A stretch of DNA of 45,814 nt. Origin: Flavobacteriaceae bacterium. GTDB lineage: Bacteria; Bacteroidota; Bacteroidia; Flavobacteriales; Weeksellaceae. Positions 17,716 to 25,992 of the stretch are shown here, piece after piece; position 1 is the first letter of the stretch, and each line of letters starts with the position of its first letter. Below the pieces are notes generated by a model, which searched no databases, was not told the DNA's origin, and worked only from the letters and a program-made list of their open reading frames with translations. Both the position numbers and the translations under genes were made by a program. The stretch spans positions 1 to 45,814 of the forward strand of contig JAISMV010000042.1 of assembly GCA_031276535.1 (NCBI GenBank), in the 5' to 3' direction.

Positions 17716-18164
17716 TTTACCGGTGTTTCCAATTGATAATCAACCGTGTCTTTTTTCCAGTATAGTTTTAAGGTATAAACTCCTTTTACTAATACTTTGG
17801 GTGGAATTATGATCGAGTTGGATGTTGAAAAATCCAATTCTTTTTTGTTTATGTCCAAAGCCTTGGAATTGGCTCTGAATAGCTGGAATCTTCCTGTGGT
17901 ATTGGTGGAATTAAACTCTTTCGGGAAATTTATTTTTATTCCTTCCGAATCGACATTTACGGTGGGTTTCTCTTTTAAGAGAGCAGCGTTGTGGACAGCG
18001 TCTATTTCCTTTTGGTAGTTTATTTCTTTCTCATAATAGTCCTCTGAAACCAAGTCAAAGGAATTTTGAGAAAATTCTATGCTAAATACTAATGTACATA
18101 TGAATATAATGAAACATACCAAAGCCAAAACGACTCCATGTCCCCATGTGAATTTAAATTTCAT
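17706..18164 (-). CDS. fixH: FixH / CcoH-like cbb3 oxidase assembly protein
   Basis: The 152-residue protein has one N-terminal membrane anchor (WGHGVVLALVCFIIFICTLVFSI). The family signature SEDYYEKEINYQKEIDAVHNA follows, then a beta-rich periplasmic domain. FixH/CcoH is needed for assembly or stability of cbb3 oxidase. It starts 2 nt after the ccoG stop codon and overlaps the following TauE-like gene, as expected for a ccoGH unit. Confidence 0.88.
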   Translation of the reverse strand: MKFKFTWGHGVVLALVCFIIFICTLVFSIEFSQNSFDLVSEDYYEKEINYQKEIDAVHNAALLKEKPTVNVDSEGIKINFPKEFNSTNTTGRFQLFRANSKALDINKKELDFSTSNSIIIPPKVLVKGVYTLKLYWKKDTVDYQLETPVKWK

Positions 18165-18166
18165 AA

Positions 18167-19627
18167 TTAAAATTTTACTTTTGAAGGTCCGATAAAATTA
18201 GTTTTATACTCATCTACTTTCTGTCCTTTATCATCAAATACCCCGATAATAATTTCCTCTTTTGTCTTTTTCAGGTCAGATTGAGGTATTTTTACAGTGG
18301 CATTACCTTTGAGAGTTTCTTTAGATTTGATGGTAAATTTGGTACCATATCCCATTAAAAATATTTCTCCACTTTTCGGATGAAGCACTTTAACGTTCAG
18401 ATTCTTAGTTTCCGTTGTTTTGTTAATAAAAATAAACTGATACCCATCGACCACCACATCATCTTCCAAAGTAAACTGTGTTCCTACCTCTTTCAAAAAC
18501 TTGGTTTCGACATTAGATCTCACAAAGAGTAGGGAGGTACATACAGATACTAAAACAGTCAGCACCAAAGTATAGGCAATTACTCTTGGAGTAAATTTAA
18601 ATCCGGTCCTGTTTTCAATCATATTCTCAGAGGCGTATCTGATAAGCCCTGTAGGAAGTCCCGTTTTAATCATGACTTCATCGCAGGCATCTATGCAGGC
18701 AGTACAATTTATGCATTCCAGCTGGCTTCCGTTTCTTATATCAATTCCGGTAGGACAAACCACCACACACTGGTCGCAATCAATGCAGTCTCCTTTACCT
18801 AAAGCTTTTCTGTTTTCATTCTTTCTCCATTTGGCTCTTCCTGCCGTTCCTTCTCCCCTTATAAAGTCGTACGTAATATTTATGGTGTCTTTATCGATCA
18901 ATACCCCCTGAAGTCTTCCGTAAGGGCAGATAAAAGTACATACTTGTTCTCTTAGCCAAGCAAATACAAAATAGAACAGGAAAACAAAGACCAAGAATCC
19001 GATGAAAAGCGATGGGCTTTCCGAAGGTCCTGCAAGTATTTGTTTTTTCATCTCTTCTTTTCCCAGAACATAAGTGAATAACACGTTGGAAATAAGAAAA
19101 GAGATAAAGAGGAAAATTGTCCATTTCAACAATCTTTTTCGTACTTTCTCACTATCCCATCCCTGATTATCCAATCGTATTTGTTTATTCCGGTCTCCTT
19201 CGATAAGATATTCAATCTTCCTGAACACATGTTCCATAAAAATGGTCTGAGGGCAAATCCAACCGCAGAAAATTCTTCCATAAACCACAGTAAATACAAT
19301 GATAAAAACAATGGTAGTTACCAGCCCTATGGCAAAAAGATAAAAGTCTGACGGGGAGAAATAAGCTCCAAAAAGATAAAACTGTCGGTTCAGTATATCG
19401 AACTGAAATATTGGGTTTCCATTGGGTGTTGAAATGAAAGGAAGTATGAAAAGTAAAATTAATAGAATAGCGCTTACAATATCTTTATATTTTGCAAATT
19501 TACCTCGGGGTTTCTTGGCAAAAATCCATTTTCTTTTTCCGGATCCTTCTGCTGTGGCAAGATGCTCTCTAAAGGTTCCCTGTTGTTCATTTTCAGCAAT
19601 ATTCTTATCTTCTGTTTCCTGAGACAT
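18167..19627 (-). CDS. ccoG: Cytochrome c oxidase accessory protein CcoG
   Basis: CcoG is a membrane-bound Fe-S protein that takes part in copper reduction and cbb3 oxidase biogenesis. The 486 residues show several membrane helices, the CGWICPQTIFMEHVF and CTFICPYGRLQG motifs, two ferredoxin-type clusters (CIDCDQCVVVCPTG and CINCTACIDACDEVM), and a C-terminal immunoglobulin-like domain with an FGPSKV-like end (FIGPSKVKF). The length and domain order are usual. It has its own promoter (19666-19697), which is interlocked with the terminator of the ccoSNOQP operon. Confidence 0.95.
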   Translation of the reverse strand: MSQETEDKNIAENEQQGTFREHLATAEGSGKRKWIFAKKPRGKFAKYKDIVSAILLILLFILPFISTPNGNPIFQFDILNRQFYLFGAYFSPSDFYLFAIGLVTTIVFIIVFTVVYGRIFCGWICPQTIFMEHVFRKIEYLIEGDRNKQIRLDNQGWDSEKVRKRLLKWTIFLFISFLISNVLFTYVLGKEEMKKQILAGPSESPSLFIGFLVFVFLFYFVFAWLREQVCTFICPYGRLQGVLIDKDTINITYDFIRGEGTAGRAKWRKNENRKALGKGDCIDCDQCVVVCPTGIDIRNGSQLECINCTACIDACDEVMIKTGLPTGLIRYASENMIENRTGFKFTPRVIAYTLVLTVLVSVCTSLLFVRSNVETKFLKEVGTQFTLEDDVVVDGYQFIFINKTTETKNLNVKVLHPKSGEIFLMGYGTKFTIKSKETLKGNATVKIPQSDLKKTKEEIIIGVFDDKGQKVDEYKTNFIGPSKVKF

Positions 19628-19665
19628 TTTGTTTGTTTTTTAATTTTACATTGTCGGATTATTTG

Positions 19666-19697
19666 CAAATATAATGAACATATGTTTAAAATACAAA
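19666..19697 (-). promoter_or_regulatory. Promoter of ccoG-fixH-TauE
   Basis: On the minus strand TTTG (19697-19694), a 20-nt spacer and TATATTTG (19673-19666) match both Bacteroidota elements exactly. The predicted leader is about 35 nt. The -33 TTTG abuts the T run of the upstream terminator. Confidence 0.75.
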
Positions 19698-19736
19698 AAA
19701 AGTCTGCCTATTTCGCAAGGAATAAACAGACTTTTT
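19697..19736 (-). terminator. Terminator after ccoP
   Basis: A perfect 10-bp stem (AAAAAGTCTG 19697-19706, CAGACTTTTT 19727-19736) has a 20-nt loop that can fold further. On the minus strand it is followed by more T. It closes the ccoS-ccoNO-ccoQ-ccoP transcript. Confidence 0.8.
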
Positions 19737-19756
19737 ATTTTCTATAAATTTTATCT

Positions 19757-20752
19757 CTATTCTGTAGTGGCAGCGGCTGTAGAATCAACTCCCTGCTCTG
19801 GCGCAGTTACTGCTGCTTCAGCAGGAGCTGCGGAGGCTGCAGGAGCTGCAGCTGATTTCGACCATGGGGCTAAATTTCCCTGAGGGGCTTTTCCCGGAGC
19901 GGAACCATCGGCATTTTTCTTAGTATCTTGATTTAATTTGTATAAATAGCTGGATACTTTTACAATGTCATTTCCTCTAAGTTCACCACCGGCACCAAAA
20001 GGTCTCATGGTTGCATCGTTCTTACTTCCATTCCAAACTGTGTAGAAGATATTTTTAAATTCACCTGCTTCACTTTTATATTCATCCTGAATATTGATCC
20101 AGTAATCGTCTGTCTGGTTAGGTCCGGAAAGTCCCTGAGCACCTTCTCCGTGACAGGTTTTACAAGTCTGGTTATAGATTACTTCTCCTTCAGCCACCCA
20201 GTCCGGATTGTATTCCGCTGTTTCTATGGTTGCCTGAGGGGCGATCTTATCATATTCTGCTATGGCTGCTAACTGAGTCTTATATTCTTCATCATATTCT
20301 TCGATCTGATGTGCGAAATCAGTAGCTGAGTATGCTACAAAGTAAACAACGGCATAAACAATGGTTATGGCAAATAAACCCACATACCATTTAGGTAATA
20401 GATTGTCCAGTTCTTTGATACCGTCAAATCCATGGTCTAATATTGCGACTTCACCGGTTGTTTCTTCTTTACTTTGCTTAAACGCATCTCCCCAAAGTCT
20501 TGTTAAATATGGGGTCTTTACCAGTTCAATATATTCTTTTTTCTGTTCTTCCGAAAGTTGTCTGAATTTTTCTGCGTCTATCAAAGCACCTAATGAGTTA
20601 TTTATCAGCAATAATACCAATGAAATGGCAATAGTTGCTAAAAATATGGGGCTTGTGATAAAATCGAAGTTCTGCAAGAACATGTAAAATGCACCGGTAA
20701 TCAATCCTACCGCAATTATGGCATTTACAACAAAGGGCGTTCTAGGTTTCAT
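19757..20752 (-). CDS. ccoP: cbb3 oxidase subunit III, mono-haem CcoP
   Basis: This membrane-anchored cytochrome c passes electrons to the oxidase core. The 331 residues have two membrane segments near the N-terminus (PFVVNAIIAVGLITGAFYMFLQ and FLATIAISLVLLLI) and a third around WYVGLFAITIVYAVVYFVAY. One cytochrome c domain follows, with CKTCH (197-201) and a methionine in ATMRPFG as the likely axial ligand. Only one CxxCH is present, whereas proteobacterial CcoP has two. The C-terminus is a long Ala/Pro/Thr-rich, probably disordered tail. It follows ccoQ by 23 nt. Confidence 0.93.
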   Translation of the reverse strand: MKPRTPFVVNAIIAVGLITGAFYMFLQNFDFITSPIFLATIAISLVLLLINNSLGALIDAEKFRQLSEEQKKEYIELVKTPYLTRLWGDAFKQSKEETTGEVAILDHGFDGIKELDNLLPKWYVGLFAITIVYAVVYFVAYSATDFAHQIEEYDEEYKTQLAAIAEYDKIAPQATIETAEYNPDWVAEGEVIYNQTCKTCHGEGAQGLSGPNQTDDYWINIQDEYKSEAGEFKNIFYTVWNGSKNDATMRPFGAGGELRGNDIVKVSSYLYKLNQDTKKNADGSAPGKAPQGNLAPWSKSAAAPAASAAPAEAAVTAPEQGVDSTAAATTE

Positions 20753-20775
20753 ATCTTAATTAGTATTTTTATTAT

Positions 20776-20955
20776 TTAATCCTTTTTTTCCTTTTCCAAG
20801 GGTAAACTGCTGGCATCTTTATAATAATCCTTAGGTTTTTTCATAACAAGTAGAGTTACACCTATGAAAAACAGGGCAAAAAGCAGGAGGGCAAGGCTTT
20901 GATAGATAACGGCATTATCCACTCCTGCAATTATTTTATTATAAAATTTAAGCAT
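20776..20955 (-). CDS. ccoQ: cbb3 oxidase small subunit CcoQ (59 residues)
   Basis: This short gene fills the space between ccoNO and ccoP. The 59-residue product (MLKFYNKIIAGVDN...) has one membrane helix (YQSLALLLFALFFIGVTLLVM) followed by a KKPKDYYKDASSLPLE tail. The position and layout are those of CcoQ, the small subunit that stabilises the cbb3 complex. It begins 5 nt after the ccoNO stop codon. The KxPKxYY segment after the helix is typical of Bacteroidota CcoQ. Confidence 0.85.
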   Translation of the reverse strand: MLKFYNKIIAGVDNAVIYQSLALLLFALFFIGVTLLVMKKPKDYYKDASSLPLEKEKKD

Positions 20956-20960
20956 CTTTA

Positions 20961-23192
20961 TTAATTACTTGCTGTTTGTACTTCTGTCTTTTTGATATCA
21001 GTACCTAGTCTTTGCAGGTAAGCAATTAATGCCACAATCTCTCTTTGTTCCAATGGAACAAATGCATCTCCTTCAGCTTTTGCAGAGGCTTCAAATCCTG
21101 CTTTGTAGTCAGGTCTGTCATTGAATATGCTGGTTACAATTTTCTTAGCCTGAGCAGCTATATTTGCCTCATAATTATCTATGTCTTTTTGTTCGTAAGG
21201 AACGTTAAACCAATTCTTCATGAGTTCCAGCTTGCTTTTGGTTTTAGCTACATCTAATTTGTTGTAGATTAACCAAGGGTAACGCGGCATAATGGAACCG
21301 GGAGATGTTTCCCGTGGATCCAGCATATGGGTGAAGTGCCAGGAATCAGGATTTTTTCCTCCCTCTCTCTGTAAGTCCGGACCGGTTCTTTTAGATCCCC
21401 ATAAGAAAGGTCTGTCATAAATGTATTCTCCGGCTTTTGAATATTCTCCGTACCGAACTACTTCATCTCTGAACGGACGTATCATCTGGGAGTGGCAGGC
21501 GTTACATCCTTCTCGTATGTATAAATCTCTACCTTCCAGTTCCAGAGGGGTGTAAGGTTTCACGCTGCTGATTTTAGGAATATTGGATTCCACAAATACC
21601 GTAGGAATTACTTCCACAGCTCCTCCTGCGGCTAAAGCAACGAATGCGATAATTGAAAAGAATAAAGGCATTCTTTCCAGCCAAGAGTGAGTTTTTTCGT
21701 TTTCTCCTTTTTTCGGCAGCAAATTTAATGCAGGAGCTTCAGCTTCTTCGTTCGCAACGAAGGATCCTTTTCTTACTGTAGCAATAATGTTTATGATTAA
21801 CAACACCGCTCCTGAAAGGTATAATACTCCACCGATAAATCGGAATATGAAGAAGAATCTTAGGGAGGTTACTGTTTCTAAGAAGTTTTTAGTTGCAAGT
21901 GTTCCGTCAGGGTTAAATTGTTTCCAAGTCAAACCTTGAGTGAATCCACTCATGTACATAGGAATTGCATACAGGATGATTCCCAGAGTTCCTAACCAGA
22001 AATGCCAGTTAGCTAATTTTATGGAATATAATTTTGTTTTAAATATTCTTGGAATAATGAAATACAGCATACCGAAAATAAGGAATCCGTTCCATCCTAA
22101 AGCTCCGATATGAACGTGTCCGATTACCCAGTCGGTAAAGTGACCTATTTTGTTTAATGTTTTGGTTGCTAAAAGCGGACCTTCAAAGGTTGACATACCA
22201 TAACAGGTAACCGCTACCACGAACATTTTCAGGATAGGATCTTCTCTTACTTTGTCCCAGGCACCTCTTAAAGTTAACAATCCATTCAACATACCTCCCC
22301 AAGACGGAGCGATAAGCATGATGGAGAAAGTTGTACCCAACATCTGAGCCCATCCGGGTAAAGATGTATAAATCAAGTGGTGAGGGCCTGCCCACATGTA
22401 AATGAATATCAACGACCAGAAGTGAATAATGGATAATTTATATGAAAACACAGGTCTGTTCGCTGCTTTAGGCAGGTAATAGTACATTAAACCTAAGACA
22501 GGTGTTGTAAGGAAAAATGCTACCGCATTATGTCCGAACCACCATTGAACCATTGCGTCCTGCACTCCTGCATAGACAGAATAGCTTTTAGGATGTAAAA
22601 TATCTGCATCTAAAGGAATTGCCAGGTTGTTAAATACCCATAGTAAGGTGATTCCCACCCAGGTAGCAATGTAAAACCAAACTGCCACGTACATATGGCT
22701 TACTCTTCTCTGGGCTATTGCAATGAACATGATCAGTCCAAACAATACCCAAACGACTGCAACTATAAGGTCTATCGGCCATTCATGTTCTGAGTACTCT
22801 TTTGAGGTACTGATTCCCAGCAAAAAAGTTACTGCTACCAAAACAATGATCAATTGCCATGCCCAGAAGTGAATCCATGCCAGGATATCAACCGTTCTGG
22901 TTTTTAACAGCCTTTGAATTGAGTAATAAAAACCTGTAAAGATTCCGTTACCGACGAAAGCATAGATAACTGCACTTGTGTGTAGCATTCTTAACCTTCC
23001 GTAACCTAAAAATCCTTGAGATTTTGCTAGTTCTGCTCCCTCGCTACCAAAAAACAGTTCTGGCAATGCGGGAATAAACAACAATGAAGCAACAACAAGC
23101 CCTACTAAGAACCCGACAACGCTCCATAACATTGTCGCATAAGCAAAGGCTTTTGTAATTTTGTTGTCATACGAAAATTTCTGTGTTTCCAT
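20961..23192 (-). CDS. ccoNO: cbb3 oxidase fused subunits I and II (CcoN-CcoO)
   Basis: This is the catalytic core of a high-affinity oxygen reductase in the inner membrane. Residues 1 to about 480 are CcoN, with about twelve helices. They include histidine-bearing segments such as WWFGHNAVAFFLTTPVLG, WAGPHHLIYTSLPGW and DWVIGHVHIGALGWNGF, which hold the haem and CuB ligands. After a linker, about 510-743 are CcoO: a helix, then GCNACHSQMIRPF (CxxCH near residue 562), GPDLQREGGK and GSIMPRYPWL. The fusion of subunits I and II in one chain is a known Bacteroidota feature. It sits between ccoS and ccoQ. Confidence 0.97.
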   Translation of the reverse strand: METQKFSYDNKITKAFAYATMLWSVVGFLVGLVVASLLFIPALPELFFGSEGAELAKSQGFLGYGRLRMLHTSAVIYAFVGNGIFTGFYYSIQRLLKTRTVDILAWIHFWAWQLIIVLVAVTFLLGISTSKEYSEHEWPIDLIVAVVWVLFGLIMFIAIAQRRVSHMYVAVWFYIATWVGITLLWVFNNLAIPLDADILHPKSYSVYAGVQDAMVQWWFGHNAVAFFLTTPVLGLMYYYLPKAANRPVFSYKLSIIHFWSLIFIYMWAGPHHLIYTSLPGWAQMLGTTFSIMLIAPSWGGMLNGLLTLRGAWDKVREDPILKMFVVAVTCYGMSTFEGPLLATKTLNKIGHFTDWVIGHVHIGALGWNGFLIFGMLYFIIPRIFKTKLYSIKLANWHFWLGTLGIILYAIPMYMSGFTQGLTWKQFNPDGTLATKNFLETVTSLRFFFIFRFIGGVLYLSGAVLLIINIIATVRKGSFVANEEAEAPALNLLPKKGENEKTHSWLERMPLFFSIIAFVALAAGGAVEVIPTVFVESNIPKISSVKPYTPLELEGRDLYIREGCNACHSQMIRPFRDEVVRYGEYSKAGEYIYDRPFLWGSKRTGPDLQREGGKNPDSWHFTHMLDPRETSPGSIMPRYPWLIYNKLDVAKTKSKLELMKNWFNVPYEQKDIDNYEANIAAQAKKIVTSIFNDRPDYKAGFEASAKAEGDAFVPLEQREIVALIAYLQRLGTDIKKTEVQTASN

Positions 23193-23197
23193 CTTTA

Positions 23198-23398
23198 TTA
23201 TGTAGTTACTTTTTTATTATTATCTTCTCCTTTTTTTGATTCTTCTCTTAAATAGTCTTCGTTTGAATCAAATAATATTCTTACTGCAGGTGATTCATCG
23301 TCATCAAACTGACCTTTTTTCATCCCATAGATGAAAAGTGCCAAAAACACGATAGCAAGAGAAACACTGCACAATATCATTAAATATAAGATTTCCAT
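23198..23398 (-). CDS. ccoS: cbb3 oxidase maturation protein CcoS
   Basis: The 66-residue protein is a single membrane helix (MEILYLMILCSVSLAIVFLALFIYGMKKGQFDDDESPA) and a charged tail, quoted here only to place it: the GQFDD(D)ESPAVRILFD segment is the CcoS signature. CcoS is needed for cofactor insertion into cbb3 oxidase. It ends 5 nt before ccoNO. I start at 23398 because CcoS proteins usually begin ME/DILYL. An ATG at 23431 would add eleven unusual residues, and it lies upstream of the predicted transcription start. Confidence 0.85.
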   Translation of the reverse strand: MEILYLMILCSVSLAIVFLALFIYGMKKGQFDDDESPAVRILFDSNEDYLREESKKGEDNNKKVTT

Positions 23399-23408
23399 AC
23401 CTCTTGGA

Positions 23409-23416
23409 CAAAAATA
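23409..23416 (-). promoter_or_regulatory. -7 element of the ccoSNOQP operon
   Basis: TATTTTTG on the minus strand matches TAnnTTTG, and no TTTG occurs at the -33 position. The predicted start is near 23405, only about 7 nt before the ccoS ATG. Confidence 0.5.
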
Positions 23417-23439
23417 CATTTTATTTGTCATGAACGTTA

Positions 23440-23453
23440 ATGATTTATATCAT
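23440..23453. promoter_or_regulatory. Fnr-like operator upstream of ccoS
   Basis: ATGAT-TTAT-ATCAT is a perfect 14-bp inverted repeat with the 5-4-5 layout of Fnr sites (TTGATnnnnATCAA), with one change in each half. It is centred at 23446.5, about 41.5 bp before the predicted start, where class II activators bind. Confidence 0.5.
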
Positions 23454-23509
23454 ATTACACCCTAAAATACTAAATTTAGAGCCTTTCTAAATAATAATCT
23501 TCAAGATAA

Positions 23510-25903
23510 CTATTTGCTCTGTTTATATTTAAATGTTTTGTATCCGATGAATTGGGTTACCAGTGTAGTAAAAGAAACTACGGAAATAGAACTTATGGGC
23601 ATTAGAATAGCGGCTACTAACGGGGATAATCTGCCTGATGTGGCAAAACCCAGCCCCACGATATTGTAGCAAAAACTAATGAAAAAGCAGATGGAAACAA
23701 TAATCAGTGCTTTTTTAGACAGTTTTAAATATTCCGGAAGGTAAGAAAAATTACTTCCGTCCAATATTGCGTCGGAGGAGGGGGTAAAGCTGTTGACATC
23801 GTCGGAAATAGCCATGCCTACATCCGATTGTTTAAGAGCCCCGGCGTCGTTTAATCCGTCTCCCAGCATCATTACCCTGTCTCCTTTGCTTTGTATGTTT
23901 TTGACGTATTCCAGCTTGTCCTGAGGGGATTGATTGAATGCCATGATCGTTTCGGGAGGGAATATTTTTTCCAGCGTATTTTTTTCGGAATCATTATCTC
24001 CGCTAAGTAAGGAAATTTTATATTTTTTGAGGGAATTTATCGTTTCTTTTATGTTTTCTCTATATTGATTCCGGAATATATAATGCCCTTTATTGACCCC
24101 GTTAATGCTGATGTAGACAGAGGTTTCCTGCTTTATATCTTTTTCATGGTTTACAAAGTTGGATGAGCCTATGGTAAAAACCGTATTTCCGATCTTTCCT
24201 TTGATTCCTTTCCCTACAATTTCCTCGTAGTTCTCTACCGGTATATATTCATTGGGGACATCAAGAAATTCATAAAGGGAACGGCTCAGAGGGTGGCTTG
24301 AGTTTTGCAGTACTGCTTTTAAATTTCGTAATTCCTTTGCAGTTAATTCCTCTCCTTCATACGTTATCTGAGTTGCTTTATTTAGGGTTAATGTTCCTGT
24401 TTTGTCAAAAACAATATGATTGATTTTAGCTAATTTTTCTACGGTTATGGCATCTTTGACGTAGAATTTCTTTCTTCCGAATACTCTCATCATATTTCCA
24501 ATGGTAAAAGGCGCCGACAGGGCTAAGGCACACGGACAGGCAACAATGAGTATGGCTGTGATAACCTGATACATCTGGGAGGTGTTCTTCTCTATAAAAT
24601 ACCAGTATAAGCCGCTCGAGATCGTTACAGCCAGTATGACAACCACGAAATATTTGCTTATGTTATTGGTTATGGTGTCTAATCGGGAATGATCTTTTTT
24701 GAAGGCTTCATTATTCCATAAACGGGTCAAGTAGCTTTGATTGACTTCTTTAATGACTTCTAATTCTAGGGCGGCTCCTACCTGCTTTCCTCCCGCGAAA
24801 ATTTTTTCTCCGTTCTTCTTTTCTATAAGCCGGGATTCTCCTGTGATGAAACTATTATCAATAAAGGCTTCTCCCCTGATAAGGATGGCATCGGCAGGGA
24901 TAATTTCATTGTTTCGGATTAGAATCCGATCGCGAACTTTTAAATTTGAAATAAGGATATTTTCCTGCTTATTGTTGAAATCAACTTTGGTTACCGCAAT
25001 AGGATAAAACGATTTGTAATCCCTGTCAAAGGCGAGAGATTTGTAGGTTCTTTGCTGGAAATATTTCCCCAGCAACATAAAGAACAATAATCCGCAAAGA
25101 GAATCAAAATACCCGTTGCTGATTCCCGCATAAGCTTCATAGCAACTTCTGAAAAACAAAGCGAAAATTCCGATCACGATAGGAAGATCAATATTCAAAA
25201 CACCATGTTTTAATGCTCCCCATGCAGATTTATAATAGTCGGAAGCGCAATACAAAACAACCGGAAGAGAAAGAAGAAACATAAGAGTTCTAAAAAGATA
25301 ATTGTATTGTGCTAACCAGATGTCTCCTTCATCTCCAAGGAATTCGGGGAATGCCAATAACATTATGTTGCCAAAAGCAAAACCGGCAATTCCTATTTTT
25401 ATGATTAATGTATGGTCTACTTTTTCCGGCTTTTTGTCGGCGGTTTCAAAGTTTATAACCGGTTTATATCCCAGATCGGTCAGGAATTCTGCCAGTTCAC
25501 TGAGTTTGTACAGGTTGCTTCTATAGGCGATCTGTACCGTTTTTGTGGTGAAATTAACCGTAGAATAAACAATATTTTTATTAATGTCTTTTAAACTTTC
25601 AAGCAGCCAGACACAAGCGCTGCAATGAATAACCGGAATTTTAAATGTCACGAGAGTAATTCCCTCTTCCGAATAATCGATAATTTTATCAAAAATCTGA
25701 GGAGTGTCCAGAAACTCAAAGTGAGTTTGTCCTTTTTCCGGTTTAATTCCGGCTTTTGAATTTAATTCATAATAGTTCTCTAATTTATTCTGATTTAAAA
25801 TTTCATAAACAGTCTTACAACCCGTACAGCAAAAAACTTTTTCATCAAATTCAATTCGCGTATCGTCGATGTCTTGTCCACAATGAAAGCAGTGTTTACT
25901 CAT
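23510..25903 (-). CDS. ccoI: Copper-type P1B ATPase CcoI/FixI
   Basis: This inner-membrane ATPase moves copper for cbb3 oxidase assembly. The 797 residues start with a small cysteine ribbon (CFHCGQDID...CCTGCKTVYE). An HMA-like domain with HCSACVWLLE follows (about 80-150), then membrane helices, the actuator loop ITGES, the ion site CPC (456-458) and the phosphorylation site DKTGT (Asp500), then MLGDGLNDAGALKQSDVG. The N-terminal ribbon and the CPC motif are the FixI/CcoI pattern. It is divergent from the Crp/Fnr regulator and is followed after 111 nt by ccoS. Confidence 0.93.
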   Translation of the reverse strand: MSKHCFHCGQDIDDTRIEFDEKVFCCTGCKTVYEILNQNKLENYYELNSKAGIKPEKGQTHFEFLDTPQIFDKIIDYSEEGITLVTFKIPVIHCSACVWLLESLKDINKNIVYSTVNFTTKTVQIAYRSNLYKLSELAEFLTDLGYKPVINFETADKKPEKVDHTLIIKIGIAGFAFGNIMLLAFPEFLGDEGDIWLAQYNYLFRTLMFLLSLPVVLYCASDYYKSAWGALKHGVLNIDLPIVIGIFALFFRSCYEAYAGISNGYFDSLCGLLFFMLLGKYFQQRTYKSLAFDRDYKSFYPIAVTKVDFNNKQENILISNLKVRDRILIRNNEIIPADAILIRGEAFIDNSFITGESRLIEKKNGEKIFAGGKQVGAALELEVIKEVNQSYLTRLWNNEAFKKDHSRLDTITNNISKYFVVVILAVTISSGLYWYFIEKNTSQMYQVITAILIVACPCALALSAPFTIGNMMRVFGRKKFYVKDAITVEKLAKINHIVFDKTGTLTLNKATQITYEGEELTAKELRNLKAVLQNSSHPLSRSLYEFLDVPNEYIPVENYEEIVGKGIKGKIGNTVFTIGSSNFVNHEKDIKQETSVYISINGVNKGHYIFRNQYRENIKETINSLKKYKISLLSGDNDSEKNTLEKIFPPETIMAFNQSPQDKLEYVKNIQSKGDRVMMLGDGLNDAGALKQSDVGMAISDDVNSFTPSSDAILDGSNFSYLPEYLKLSKKALIIVSICFFISFCYNIVGLGFATSGRLSPLVAAILMPISSISVVSFTTLVTQFIGYKTFKYKQSK

Positions 25904-25931
25904 AATTTTTTATATGATTACTATAAGTATA

Positions 25932-25974
25932 CAAAGTTATGTTGTTTTAATTTAAAAATAAAGTATTATTTTTG
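25932..25974. promoter_or_regulatory. Divergent -7 elements of ccoI and the Crp/Fnr gene
   Basis: On the minus strand TAACTTTG (25939-25932) serves ccoI. On the plus strand TATTTTTG (25967-25974) serves the regulator. No clear -33 elements and no dyad like the one before ccoS are seen in this 89-nt space. Confidence 0.5.
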
Positions 25975-25992
25975 CATGTAATTTTTTAACAT

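Noticed and set aside
23399..23431. Upstream ATG of CcoS
   Set aside because: It adds an unusual 11-residue extension (MTNKMYFCPRG) and lies above the predicted transcription start; not fully excluded.
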